DNA of 64,000 bases from Marinobacter salinus (lineage in GTDB: Bacteria; Pseudomonadota; Gammaproteobacteria; Pseudomonadales; Oleiphilaceae). The stretch lies in assembly GCF_001854125.1 (NCBI RefSeq), contig NZ_CP017715.1, forward strand, positions 1,550,001 through 1,614,000, written 5' to 3'. Of the stretch, positions 44,622 through 53,038 are shown piece by piece. Under the pieces are notes generated by a model. The model saw only the letters and a list, made by a program, of their open reading frames with translations. It did not search any database and was not told the DNA's origin. Made by a program: the position numbers and the translations under genes. The number at the start of each line of letters is the position of its first letter. Position 1 is the stretch's first letter.

Positions 44622-44751
44622 AGAGTTTCCCGCAGTTTTCGGGGACTCCCCATGGGACAGTTTCAACCTTAACGCGAGGCCGAATGTTTAATACAATTAA
44701 TTAAAAATACGATTAAGAAAGCTTTTATTTATGGAAGGTATGAGCGACTGG

Positions 44752-44970
44752 TTACAGCCGTTCAATAGAGGAGAACTTGCCCTGTTCGTCGAACAGTATC
44801 CGGAAACAGCCATGTACGCCGTTTTCAAGGAAAAACCGGGAGAGGATACGGGCCGGGAACCGGACAGAGCGTCCGTCCCGGGCCGAGGTGCGAACATCGG
44901 TCGCAACGCCCTGATAGAGCTTGATCCACTCTTCAGGGCTGATGCTGATATCCACAATGATCTGCTGCAT
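44752..44970 (-). CDS. DUF2835 protein
   Basis: A 72-residue protein of the DUF2835 family: N-terminal MQQIIVDISISPEEWIKLYQ, then the conserved RTSARDGRSVRFPARILSRF and GVHGCFRILFDEQGKFSSIE split at residue 55. It starts seven bases after the htpG stop on the same strand, so likely an htpG co-transcript. Function unknown. Confidence 0.8.
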   Translation of the reverse strand: MQQIIVDISISPEEWIKLYQGVATDVRTSARDGRSVRFPARILSRFFLENGVHGCFRILFDEQGKFSSIERL

Positions 44971-44976
44971 TGAGTC

Positions 44977-46869
44977 TCAGTTCGCCAGTTCGAGCAACAG
45001 ACGGTTCAGGCGGGACACATAGGCACCCGGATCGCTCAACTGCTCACCGCTCGCCAGAGTGGCCTGGTCCAGAAGAACGGCAGAGAGCTCACCAAAGCGC
45101 TCCTCGCCCTTCTCATTCTCAAGACGCTGAACCAGGGGATGGTCCACGTTGATTTCGAAGATTGGCTTGCTGTCCGGCACTTTCTGGCCTGCCGCTTCCA
45201 TGATCTTCTTCATCTGGGCGCCCATATCGAAGTCGCCTACTACCAGGCACGCAGGGGAATCGGTCAGGCGGTTAGTCACACGGACGTCCTGAACGCGGTC
45301 TTCAAGAGCTTTCTTGATCCGCTCAACCAGGTCTTTGTGTTCCTCCGCGGCTTCTTCCTTGTGCTTCTTGTCCTCTTCCGTTTCAACTTCGCCAAGGTCC
45401 AGATCGCCACGAGCCACATCCTGGAACTGCTTGCCGTCATATTCGTTCAGGTATCCCATCATCCACTCATCAATACGGTCAGACAGGATCAGCACTTCAA
45501 TGCCCTTTTTACGGAACACTTCCAGGTGCGGACTGCTCTTGGCTGCGGTGAAGTTGTCGGCCGTAATGTAGAAAATCTTCTGCTGGCCCTCTTTCATCCG
45601 CTCAATGTACTGGTCGAGGGACACATTCTGGATGCTCTCACCGGTATGGGTAGATGCAAAACGTAGCAGACCGGCTATCTTCTCCCGGTTGCTGAAGTCT
45701 TCCGCAGGTCCTTCTTTCAGAACGGTGCCAAACTCGCTCCAGAACGACTGATACTGTTCAGGCTCTTTCTTGGCCAGTTTGGATAGCATATCCAGAACCC
45801 GCTTGGTCATGGCTGTGCGGATGCTATCGACGGTACTGTCGTTCTGCAGTATTTCCCGGGAAACGTTCAGGGAAAGATCGTTCGAATCGATCACGCCTTT
45901 GGCGAAACGCAGGTACAACGGCAGGAACTGTTCCGCATCGTCCATGATAAACACGCGTTGAACATAGAGCTTCAGACCACGTGGAGCTTCACGGTTGTAC
46001 AGATCGAACGGAGCCCGGGCCGGAATGTACAGCAGGCTGGTGTAATCCAGCTTGCCTTCCACTTTGTTGTGGGACCAGGTCAGCGGATCTTCAAAATCAT
46101 GGGCGATGTGCTTGTAGAATTCTTTGTACTCCTCATCCTTGATCTCGGTACGGGGTAGCGTCCACAAAGCCGTTGCATCGTTGACGGTTTCGTCCTTGCC
46201 CTTCTCCTCTTCTTCCTCGGATTCCGATTTCATGACCACCGGGAAGGAAATATGATCGGAGTACTTCTTCACCAGATTACGCAGACGGAAGCCATCGGCA
46301 AATTCGCTGGCATCGCTTTTCAGGTGGATAACAATTTCAGTACCGCGGTTTTCACGGTTAACCTGCTCAATGGCAAATTCGCCGTCACCCTTGGACTCCC
46401 AATGCACACCCTCTTCGGCCGGTGCACCGGCGCGGCGGGTAAATACGTCGACCTTGTCGGCGACAATGAAGGCGGAATAGAAACCGACACCAAACTGACC
46501 AATCAGCTTGCTGTCCTTCTTCTCATCCCCCGACAGCTGCTGCAGAAACTCGGCAGTGCCGGAGCGGGCAATGGTACCCAGATTCTGGATAACGTCATCA
46601 CGGGTCATGCCGATGCCGTTATCGGTCAGGGTAATGGTGTTCGCTTCTTTATCGTAATCGAGGCGAATCTTCAGTTCAGGATCAGATTCGTAGAGACTGT
46701 CGTCCTTGAGCGCGGCAAAGCGTAACTTGTCCTCAGCATCCGAGGCGTTCGAGATCAGCTCACGGAGGAAGATTTCCTTGTTGGAATACAGGGAGTGAAT
46801 CATCAGGTGAAGCAGCTGCTTCACTTCGGTCTGAAAACCCAGCGTCTCTTTCTTTGACTCAACCGTCAT
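44977..46869 (-). CDS. htpG: Molecular chaperone HtpG (Hsp90)
   Basis: Bacterial Hsp90, 630 residues. The N-terminal GHKL ATPase domain has [15 protein letters not shown] (about 36), [12 protein letters not shown] (about 83) and [11 protein letters not shown] (about 123). The charged linker region (about 220-240, [10 protein letters not shown]) and the middle catalytic Arg region ([20 protein letters not shown]) follow. ATG at 46869 has AGGAGA ten bases upstream. Followed by the DUF2835 gene. Confidence 0.95.
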   Translation of the reverse strand: MTVESKKETLGFQTEVKQLLHLMIHSLYSNKEIFLRELISNASDAEDKLRFAALKDDSLYESDPELKIRLDYDKEANTITLTDNGIGMTRDDVIQNLGTIARSGTAEFLQQLSGDEKKDSKLIGQFGVGFYSAFIVADKVDVFTRRAGAPAEEGVHWESKGDGEFAIEQVNRENRGTEIVIHLKSDASEFADGFRLRNLVKKYSDHISFPVVMKSESEEEEEKGKDETVNDATALWTLPRTEIKDEEYKEFYKHIAHDFEDPLTWSHNKVEGKLDYTSLLYIPARAPFDLYNREAPRGLKLYVQRVFIMDDAEQFLPLYLRFAKGVIDSNDLSLNVSREILQNDSTVDSIRTAMTKRVLDMLSKLAKKEPEQYQSFWSEFGTVLKEGPAEDFSNREKIAGLLRFASTHTGESIQNVSLDQYIERMKEGQQKIFYITADNFTAAKSSPHLEVFRKKGIEVLILSDRIDEWMMGYLNEYDGKQFQDVARGDLDLGEVETEEDKKHKEEAAEEHKDLVERIKKALEDRVQDVRVTNRLTDSPACLVVGDFDMGAQMKKIMEAAGQKVPDSKPIFEINVDHPLVQRLENEKGEERFGELSAVLLDQATLASGEQLSDPGAYVSRLNRLLLELAN

Positions 46870-46922
46870 GGCGTCTATATCTCCTGACATTAACTCACAG
46901 TTCGGAAAAGCAAGTGCGGAGG

Positions 46923-46999
46923 TTTTGCCGAAACCATGCGGAGCCAAGGATGGCAGAGCCGAGCATACATGGACGTATTCACAGCGTGTTTCGGCAAAA
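46923..46999. repeat. Long inverted repeat upstream of htpG
   Basis: TTTTGCCGAAAC (46923-46934) and GTTTCGGCAAAA (46988-46999) are perfect 12-base complements enclosing 53 bases, between the htpG start and the stop of the thioesterase operon. Confidence 0.55.
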
Positions 47000-47088
47000 T
47001 CTCTGTACTTGCTTCAGCACGGATTCTTTGTCTTGGTGCAGAAGTGGGGGCATGCCGGAGCATTTCAAGCCCCGGAACCGTGCGGAAA

Positions 47089-47523
47089 TCAGTCTTCCAG
47101 GAGAAAATGAGCGCGGGCCGTTGCAATGGGCTGGGAGCGCGACTTCTGCCACGCTGAAATCATCACATTGGCCACCCGGTTTCCTTGCCGGGTGAGCTGG
47201 CACTCGGCATAGGTTTCCCGGTTCAGACCGGCGCGCAGGTAATCCAGGGAAAAATCCACGATGCGGGGCATGCGCATACTCTCCTGGGACATCATCAGGT
47301 AGAGCGCGGCTGACATTTCCATGAAACCACCAATCACCCCCCCATGGATCGCGGGCAAGATCGGGTTACCGAGATTTTGCTCTTTCTTCGGCAACCGAAA
47401 AATCAGATCATCCCCAAACTGATCGCATTCCAGACCAATAAACGCCGCATAGGGAATGCTCTGAAGCATTCGGGAGAAGTCACCGGTCTCCCGGGTGTAA
47501 CGCAAAATCTCAGGTTCGGTCAT
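47089..47523 (-). CDS. PaaI-type thioesterase (second of tandem pair)
   Basis: A 144-residue hotdog protein. The core is NPILPAIHGGVIGGFMEMSA (about residues 52-71), where the AIHGGVIGG matches the active-site loop of PaaI thioesterases. It overlaps the preceding thioesterase gene by ATGA, so both are translationally coupled. Probably forms a hetero- or homotetramer. Substrate unknown. Confidence 0.78.
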   Translation of the reverse strand: MTEPEILRYTRETGDFSRMLQSIPYAAFIGLECDQFGDDLIFRLPKKEQNLGNPILPAIHGGVIGGFMEMSAALYLMMSQESMRMPRIVDFSLDYLRAGLNRETYAECQLTRQGNRVANVMISAWQKSRSQPIATARAHFLLED

Positions 47524-47990
47524 TCAGCATCTCCCGAGATCAGGTCACGGTAGGCTCGCGGCAAGGCGTCTGGCCCGATACGCATGAAGGTGCCCACGCA
47601 ATTGGCAATGGTCTCCCCTCCTTTATGGAAAGCTTCACAACGGGTAAAGATGATGTTCCGGGTAATTTTGTAAGTCTCCGCCCGGGCGTAAACCGGTTTG
47701 TGTGGCTCGGCAGGTCGCATGTAATCAACCCGCAAGTCCAGTGTCGGGCAAAGTTCAAACTCATCCAGTGCACACAGAATGACGGACCCCGATGTGGTAT
47801 CCATCAAAGTGGTGATAGCCCCGCCGTGTATAACGCCGGTATCAGGGTTGCCGATAATGCGGCTGCTGTAGGGAAGGCATAACGTCAGGCTGCCCTTTGT
47901 GGCCTCAGCGACGGACAAGCCCAGCTCTTTGGCCTGATTAAGGGTTTCAATGAACCGGGTGACCCGGTTCATGCGGATTTCATCGTTCAT
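47520..47990 (-). CDS. PaaI-type thioesterase (first of tandem pair)
   Basis: A 156-residue hotdog thioesterase. NPDTGVIHGGAITTLMDTTS (about 48-67) is the family active-site loop with the catalytic Asp in TLMDTT; LDLRVDYMRPAEP is the following strand. It is the upstream member of the overlapping pair. The DUF599 gene ends 18 bases further up on the same strand, so all three may be one operon. Confidence 0.85.
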   Translation of the reverse strand: MNDEIRMNRVTRFIETLNQAKELGLSVAEATKGSLTLCLPYSSRIIGNPDTGVIHGGAITTLMDTTSGSVILCALDEFELCPTLDLRVDYMRPAEPHKPVYARAETYKITRNIIFTRCEAFHKGGETIANCVGTFMRIGPDALPRAYRDLISGDAE

Positions 47991-48008
47991 TCAGGACAAA
48001 CCTGTGGA

Positions 48009-48749
48009 TCAAGATTTGGATTTTACGCCAGAATCCGGCTTTCCCGACAAAGGCTCTTCAAAGACTTTGCCGGCACGCAACGCCACCAGGGCGCTCGAAC
48101 AGAATTCGCGGCGATACAGGACGACAACCACCAGCGTGGAAGCCGCAATAAACGCGATAGGGTGAATAAACCAGGCAACAACCGCCAGCGCGTAGTAATA
48201 GGAACGCAGGCCGAGGTTGAATGCGTCACCTGCCAGATTGCAGGTGGTGCCAGCGCTGCGAGCAAAAGCCTCCCGTCCTGCCGGGCTCGTTTTCGTATCA
48301 TCAACAAGAGGCGCACTGCCAATCATCACGGAAACGAAGTTGTACATCCGCATGGACCAGGTGAACTTGAAGAAGGCATACACAAAGACAACCAGCAATA
48401 CCACAAGCCGCAGTTCCCATATTTCCCGGCTCGGTACCGCACTGAAAGGCATGGTGGAGAATACTTCCATGGCTTCGGAAGTGTAACCAAGCGCAGTAAT
48501 AATACCCGCAAGGATCAGTAGGCAGCTGGAGGCGAAAAACGCACCATTACGCTCCAGGTTACCAACCACGGAGGCATCCGAAATCCGGTTATCCCTGCGC
48601 AACATCACGCGCATCCAGTCCTCTCTGTACATATCCAGAGTGTTGGACAGGCAGGGGCGGTCGGCGGCCCTTCGTTTGGAGTATTCAGTGTAACCAAGCC
48701 AACAGACAAAAAACCACACGAGGGCTACGAATTCGAGGACATTACCCAT
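48009..48749 (-). CDS. DUF599 membrane protein
   Basis: A 246-residue inner-membrane protein of the DUF599 family with four or so helices. N-terminal EFVALVWFFVCWLGYTEYS, cytoplasmic MYREDWMRVMLRRDNRI, and the loop SAGTTCNLAGDAFNLGLRSY are conserved features. ATG at 48749 has AAGG upstream and gives the usual N terminus. Function unknown. Divergent from the M48 protease gene; the start regions are 164 bases apart. Confidence 0.78.
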   Translation of the reverse strand: MGNVLEFVALVWFFVCWLGYTEYSKRRAADRPCLSNTLDMYREDWMRVMLRRDNRISDASVVGNLERNGAFFASSCLLILAGIITALGYTSEAMEVFSTMPFSAVPSREIWELRLVVLLVVFVYAFFKFTWSMRMYNFVSVMIGSAPLVDDTKTSPAGREAFARSAGTTCNLAGDAFNLGLRSYYYALAVVAWFIHPIAFIAASTLVVVVLYRREFCSSALVALRAGKVFEEPLSGKPDSGVKSKS

Positions 48750-48913
48750 TAAAAGCCTTTGGAAAGCGGTAAGATAGAGGCACAGCAGAAAACACCTTTT
48801 ATAATACGCCAAGACGGCGCGGCTCTCCACTTTGCATTGTGCCTTCACAGGTATTTAAAGCCGCACGATGCCGTGCAATGATGCATCAGGAAATCGATTT
48901 ACAGGAGTTGAGT

Positions 48914-50191
48914 GTGAAAAATGCTGCCGTACTACGCTGCCTTTCCGCTGCAGCGCTTTTGCTGCTCTTGACAGGCTGCTCTGTCAATCCGGTCACGGGC
49001 GAAAAACAGCTATCCCTGATTCCCGAAAGCCAGGAACTGGCCATGGGCGCCGAACAATACACACCCACCCAGCAAACCCAGGGTGGGCAATTCTATATGG
49101 ATCCGGAACTGGCGCTTTATGTCCGGGATGTCGGGCAAAAACTGGCGCAGGTCAGTGATCGCCCTGACCTGCCCTATGAATTTGTAGTACTCAACAGCAG
49201 TGTTCCCAACGCCTGGGCGTTGCCAGGCGGCAAAATCGCGGTGAACCGGGGCCTGCTGATCAAGCTGGACGATGAAGCCCAGCTTGCGTCTGTGCTGGGC
49301 CACGAGATTGTTCACGCAGCCGCACGCCACAGCGTTCAGAGAATGCAGCAGACCCAGATGATAAGCCTTGGCGTTGGCGTGCTGGGCATGGCCGTGACGG
49401 ACAACGAATGGGCCGGACTGGTCATGGGCGGCGCTGCCCTGGGCGCCCAGCTTGCGTTAGCCCAGTACAGCCAGGGCGATGAACTGGAATCGGACCATTA
49501 CGGCATTCTTTACATGAAAGAAGCAGGTTACGACCCCGGCGCGGCCGTTGAGTTGCAGGAGCTCTTCCTGAAACTCTCCGAAGGGCGGGACAGTAATTTT
49601 CTGCAGGGTTTGTTTGCCACGCACCCGCCTTCCGCCAAGAGGGTGCAGGAAAACCGGGACCTGGTGAGCAAGGTTGGCGCTGGCGGGTACCGGGGGAAGG
49701 ATGTATATCAACGGAAGCTCGCCACTCTGAGGAAGCTTCAGCCCGCCTATGATGCCCATGAAAAAGCCCTTGAGCTGGCATCGGAGGATAGACTTGAGCC
49801 TGCCCTGGAAAAAATTAATGAAGCCATCCGCCTGGCGCCGGATGAAGCCATGTTCTATGCCCTTCGTGGCCGAATATACAAAGAACAGAATAATTCCGAG
49901 AAGGCCGCAGCCGATTTCGAAAAAGCCGTCTCACTTTACCCGGAGATGTTCGTTTACCGACTTTATAACGGCCTGAATGCCCTCGCCATGAACAACCTGG
50001 ACACAGCCCGGGAAAATCTTCTTCACGCCAATCAGACGGTACCCACATCTATCGCGTTCCTGCGACTCGGTGACATTTCCGTTAAACAAAACCGGCGCGA
50101 TGATGCGATTGCGTATTATCGCAAAGCCACCGAAGCGGGCGGAGACGTTGCCGAAGAGGCGAAACGAAAGCTTGCGGCGCTAACCCAGTAA
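48914..50191 (+). CDS. Lipoprotein M48 metalloprotease with C-terminal TPR repeats
   Basis: Outer-membrane-attached or periplasmic zinc protease (425 residues). Lipobox LLLLTGC (about residue 21) signals lipidation. The M48 site HEIVHAAARH (about residue 118) is an HExxH motif, with the third ligand Glu in DELESDHYG. TPR-like repeats follow (about 280-425; LEKINEAIRLAPDEAMFYAL and EKAAADFEKAVSLYPEMF). The architecture is like BepA/YfgC, which repairs outer-membrane assembly. GTG start with CAGGAG upstream. Followed by a terminator. Confidence 0.88.
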   Translation: MKNAAVLRCLSAAALLLLLTGCSVNPVTGEKQLSLIPESQELAMGAEQYTPTQQTQGGQFYMDPELALYVRDVGQKLAQVSDRPDLPYEFVVLNSSVPNAWALPGGKIAVNRGLLIKLDDEAQLASVLGHEIVHAAARHSVQRMQQTQMISLGVGVLGMAVTDNEWAGLVMGGAALGAQLALAQYSQGDELESDHYGILYMKEAGYDPGAAVELQELFLKLSEGRDSNFLQGLFATHPPSAKRVQENRDLVSKVGAGGYRGKDVYQRKLATLRKLQPAYDAHEKALELASEDRLEPALEKINEAIRLAPDEAMFYALRGRIYKEQNNSEKAAADFEKAVSLYPEMFVYRLYNGLNALAMNNLDTARENLLHANQTVPTSIAFLRLGDISVKQNRRDDAIAYYRKATEAGGDVAEEAKRKLAALTQ

Positions 50192-50216
50192 TCATTCTGC
50201 ACGCTTCCCTCTTTCA

Positions 50217-50251
50217 GGGCCGGCGGACGATAGTCCCCCGGCCTTTTTTAT
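50217..50251 (+). terminator. Terminator after the M48 protease gene
   Basis: GGGCCGGCGGAC pairs with GTCCCCCGGCC with one mismatch, followed by TTTTTTA. Confidence 0.75.
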
Positions 50252-50304
50252 GCCACCAGGCTCTCATTTGCAGTATTGACGTCGGATTGGCGTCATCACA
50301 TACA

Positions 50305-50333
50305 TTGACTTTTAGAGCAATAACTCTAAAAAT
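50305..50333 (+). promoter_or_regulatory. Promoter overlapped by a perfect palindrome (operator)
   Basis: TTGACT (-35-like, 50305-50310) overlaps TTTTAGAG (50310-50317), six-base spacer CAATAA, CTCTAAAA (50324-50331), a perfect 8-bp inverted repeat. A repressor dimer here would block the promoter of the SCP2-ADH operon. The regulator is not in the window. Confidence 0.5.
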
Positions 50334-50356
50334 CATATAACACAAACAACCAATGG

Positions 50357-50911
50357 ATGACGGCCATGTTAGCGAAACGTATCCAGCCGATGGTATTCCA
50401 GGCCCGCCGCCTGTACGTGGAGTTAATGTTCCAGGTGATGGGGCGCGCTCTTCAGGCGGTCAGTGAAGTGGATGCCACGGTGAATCAGGAGGCCCTGGCA
50501 CTCCCCGAAGGCTTCCTCTTTGAAATGATGGTTATGCCAGACGGACCGAGGCTGATTGTGGAGCACACGGGCCTGGGGCGTTTTCATTATCACGGTAGTT
50601 CGGCGCCCCGCCCGATAGATCTCTCAATCCAGTTCAAACACATTGCCCATGCCTTCCTGGTGCTTTCGTTTCAGGAGAAGACGTCGGTGGCCTTTGCCAA
50701 CGACCGAATGCTGGTGGATGGTGACATCAGTTATGCCGTCCGGATGACGCGGGTCCTCAACCGGCTTGAGGCTTTCATTTTGCCCAGACTCATTGCGGAG
50801 CGAGCCGTGAAAGAATACCCGACTGACCTGCACCTACCTGAAAAACTGGTCAGTGCGGCCCGTATTTACCTGAAAGTTGCAACCAATTTTGTTGAGACGG
50901 TGAGAGCGTAA
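50357..50911 (+). CDS. SCP2-like sterol/lipid-carrier domain protein
   Basis: A 184-residue soluble protein. The segment IQFKHIAHAFLVLSFQEKTS, then ANDRMLVDGDISYAVRMTRV (about 90-136), fits the SCP2-like lipid-binding fold also seen in ubiquinone-pathway proteins of the UbiJ/UbiT type. It overlaps the iron alcohol dehydrogenase gene by one base (TAATG), so the two are coupled. It may carry a hydrophobic alcohol or aldehyde to that enzyme; this is inference. No ribosome site is obvious at the ATG. Confidence 0.55.
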   Translation: MTAMLAKRIQPMVFQARRLYVELMFQVMGRALQAVSEVDATVNQEALALPEGFLFEMMVMPDGPRLIVEHTGLGRFHYHGSSAPRPIDLSIQFKHIAHAFLVLSFQEKTSVAFANDRMLVDGDISYAVRMTRVLNRLEAFILPRLIAERAVKEYPTDLHLPEKLVSAARIYLKVATNFVETVRA

Positions 50912-52098
50912 TGACTAACAAATACTATGAGTTCTTCTGCCCGGTAAAAGTCATTGCCGGCAAGGCAGCACTGGAGCATATCCCTTACGAACTGACCGGC
51001 CTCTCGGCCAAACGGCCAATGATTATCACAGACAAGGGCGTTCGCGCTGCGGGCCTGCTGGAGCCCGTCATTACAGCCTGTGAGGAAAGTGGCCTTGAAA
51101 TCGTCAGCATTTATGATGACGTACCCCCGGATTCCTCGACCACAGTTGTTCGGGACATAGCGGGCATCTATCGCAAGGAAAAATGCGACTCCATAATCGC
51201 GGTTGGCGGTGGTTCAGCCATTGATACCGGCAAGGCCGTCAACATTCTGGTATCAGAGGGCGGCGACAACATCGCCAAATACAGTGGTGCGGGCATTATC
51301 AAGCATCCGCTGAAGCCGTTTTTTGTGGTACCCACTACCGCAGGTACTGGTTCGGAAGTAACCTCGGTTGCCGTCATCACCGACGAAACCAAGGGCGTAA
51401 AACTGCCCTTTACTTCGTCTTTCCTGCTGCCCAACGCGGCCATTATTGATCCGCGCATGACTCTGACACTGCCGCCTCATATCACGGCAGCAACCGCCAT
51501 GGATGCGATGACCCATGCGACCGAGGCCTTCACCTGCATGGCAAAGAACCCACTGAGTGATGCCTATGCAACCGCGGCCATAAAAAAAGTCAGTCACTCA
51601 CTTTTGCATGTCATGGACAATCCAAAGGATACCGACGGTCGTCTGGAACTGGCGCAGGCGTCCACCATGGCCGGCATTGCGTTCTCGAATTCAATGGTAG
51701 GACTTGTGCACTCCCTCGGCCACGCCACCGGCGCAATTTGCCACCTGCCCCACGGCTTGTGCATGAGCCTATACCTGCCCTACGTCCTCGAGTTCAATCT
51801 GGAGTCGATTCGTGAACCCCTGGGTGAGCTTCTGCTCTACCTTGAAGGGCCGGAAGTCTTCTCCGCAACGCCAGCCAGCCGCCGTGCTGAAGCAAGCATT
51901 TCGGCAATTCGAAAGCTGCGGGATGCTCTCTACAAACGATGCCAGTTGCCGCGCACTCTCAAAGAAACCGGTAAAGTGCTGGAAAGTCAGCTGGACCACA
52001 TTGCCGAGATGGCGCTGGATGATGGGTCAATCATGTTCAACCCGAAAGAGGTTTCGCTGGAAGACGCTCGGACAGTGCTGCGTCGCGCCTGGGCATAA
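50911..52098 (+). CDS. Iron-containing (group III) alcohol dehydrogenase
   Basis: A 395-residue iron-type alcohol dehydrogenase with NAD(P)-binding GGGSAIDTGKAVNI (about 92) and TTAGTGSEVTSVAV (about 140). The metal site is formed by DAMTHATEAF (Asp, His; about 193) and HSLGHATGAICHLPHGLCMS (His residues, about 268). Oxidises or reduces an alcohol; the substrate could be a medium or long chain alcohol. Operon with the SCP2-like gene; hairpin follows. Confidence 0.9.
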   Translation: MTNKYYEFFCPVKVIAGKAALEHIPYELTGLSAKRPMIITDKGVRAAGLLEPVITACEESGLEIVSIYDDVPPDSSTTVVRDIAGIYRKEKCDSIIAVGGGSAIDTGKAVNILVSEGGDNIAKYSGAGIIKHPLKPFFVVPTTAGTGSEVTSVAVITDETKGVKLPFTSSFLLPNAAIIDPRMTLTLPPHITAATAMDAMTHATEAFTCMAKNPLSDAYATAAIKKVSHSLLHVMDNPKDTDGRLELAQASTMAGIAFSNSMVGLVHSLGHATGAICHLPHGLCMSLYLPYVLEFNLESIREPLGELLLYLEGPEVFSATPASRRAEASISAIRKLRDALYKRCQLPRTLKETGKVLESQLDHIAEMALDDGSIMFNPKEVSLEDARTVLRRAWA

Positions 52099-52107
52099 TC
52101 CTTCGGC

Positions 52108-52128
52108 CGGGGGCCCTGCCGGCCCCCG
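52108..52128 (+). terminator. GC-rich hairpin after the ADH gene
   Basis: CGGGGGCC (52108-52115), five-base loop, GGCCCCCG (52121-52128). No T-run, so it could be a 3' stabilising structure. Confidence 0.45.
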
Positions 52129-52161
52129 AAACTTGCCTGAAACACATAAAATATTGGGTTA

Positions 52162-52190
52162 TTGAATTATATTGATAAAAAAGTAACAAT
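52162..52190 (+). promoter_or_regulatory. Candidate promoter for the solute-binding gene
   Basis: TTGAAT (52162-52167), 17-base spacer, AACAAT (52185-52190), within an AT-rich stretch. Confidence 0.3.
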
Positions 52191-52253
52191 TATGCGCATT
52201 CTGGCAGGGATGTAGCCGGGTATGTTATTCAACCGACATCAGAGTCCTGCGCC

Positions 52254-53030
52254 ATGAAAAGCCGACGATCCTGCCGATTGATTTGCTTCGCCAGCCTTGC
52301 TTTTTTCCTCATTGGGTTTGTTGCCCTTTCTTCCAGGGCTATGGCTTCTCCCGAAGATAAAACATTCCACCTGAATGTTTCTCCAAACGGCTATCCCCCC
52401 TACCTGATTGTGGACGGGGAAACGCCCTCAGGCATTATGTGGGATGCCGTGCTGCTGATTGCAGACCGTCTTGGTTACACCCTGATGGCGGAGAAAATTC
52501 CCCGTAAGCGCGTCGATCAAATGCTGCTCGATGGTTACGTTGATGGCACCCCTCGGGCCATAGAATGGACGGAACAACCGGAAAGATTTCTGTTTACAGA
52601 CCCGATCGTGAACAGTGAAGAAGTATTCTTCATACCTAAAAAATCAGCAGAAAGCTACGAATCTCCGGCGGACCTCTTTTCCAAAACCCTGGTGACGCAG
52701 TTGGGCTTCCATTATCCTCCGCTCGAGCCATATTTTTCCGCGGGTACTATTCAGCGCTTCGACGTATCGCGGACTCGGGACATGTTCACCTTCGTACTCC
52801 ACGGAGACCGCTTTCACGCCGCCGTGGCTGACCGCCTGGTTGGACAGTGGATTCTCCGCAACGAAGGGCTTCAGGACGAGTTCAGGACATCGCGCGAAGT
52901 CATCAGCCAATATGGCTTTCGAATCATGGTCACTAAACAATGGGCGGATTTCGTTGACGCCTTCAATAACGAGCTCGCCCGCATCCGCAAGAACGGCGAA
53001 CTGGATGCCATTCTTGCGAACTACCGGTAA
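52254..53030 (+). CDS. Periplasmic solute-binding protein, SBP_bac_3 fold
   Basis: A 258-residue exported binding protein. Signal peptide about residues 1-31 (SSRAMASPED). The mature domain has the amino-acid-binding-protein start PPYLIVDGETPSGIMWDAVL and the second lobe hinge. No permease or ATPase gene is next to it, so it is an orphan, as many SBP_bac_3 proteins in Marinobacter-type genomes are. It may act as a sensor or shuttle. Ligand unknown. Confidence 0.75.
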   Translation: MKSRRSCRLICFASLAFFLIGFVALSSRAMASPEDKTFHLNVSPNGYPPYLIVDGETPSGIMWDAVLLIADRLGYTLMAEKIPRKRVDQMLLDGYVDGTPRAIEWTEQPERFLFTDPIVNSEEVFFIPKKSAESYESPADLFSKTLVTQLGFHYPPLEPYFSAGTIQRFDVSRTRDMFTFVLHGDRFHAAVADRLVGQWILRNEGLQDEFRTSREVISQYGFRIMVTKQWADFVDAFNNELARIRKNGELDAILANYR

Positions 53031-53038
53031 ACCGGAGA

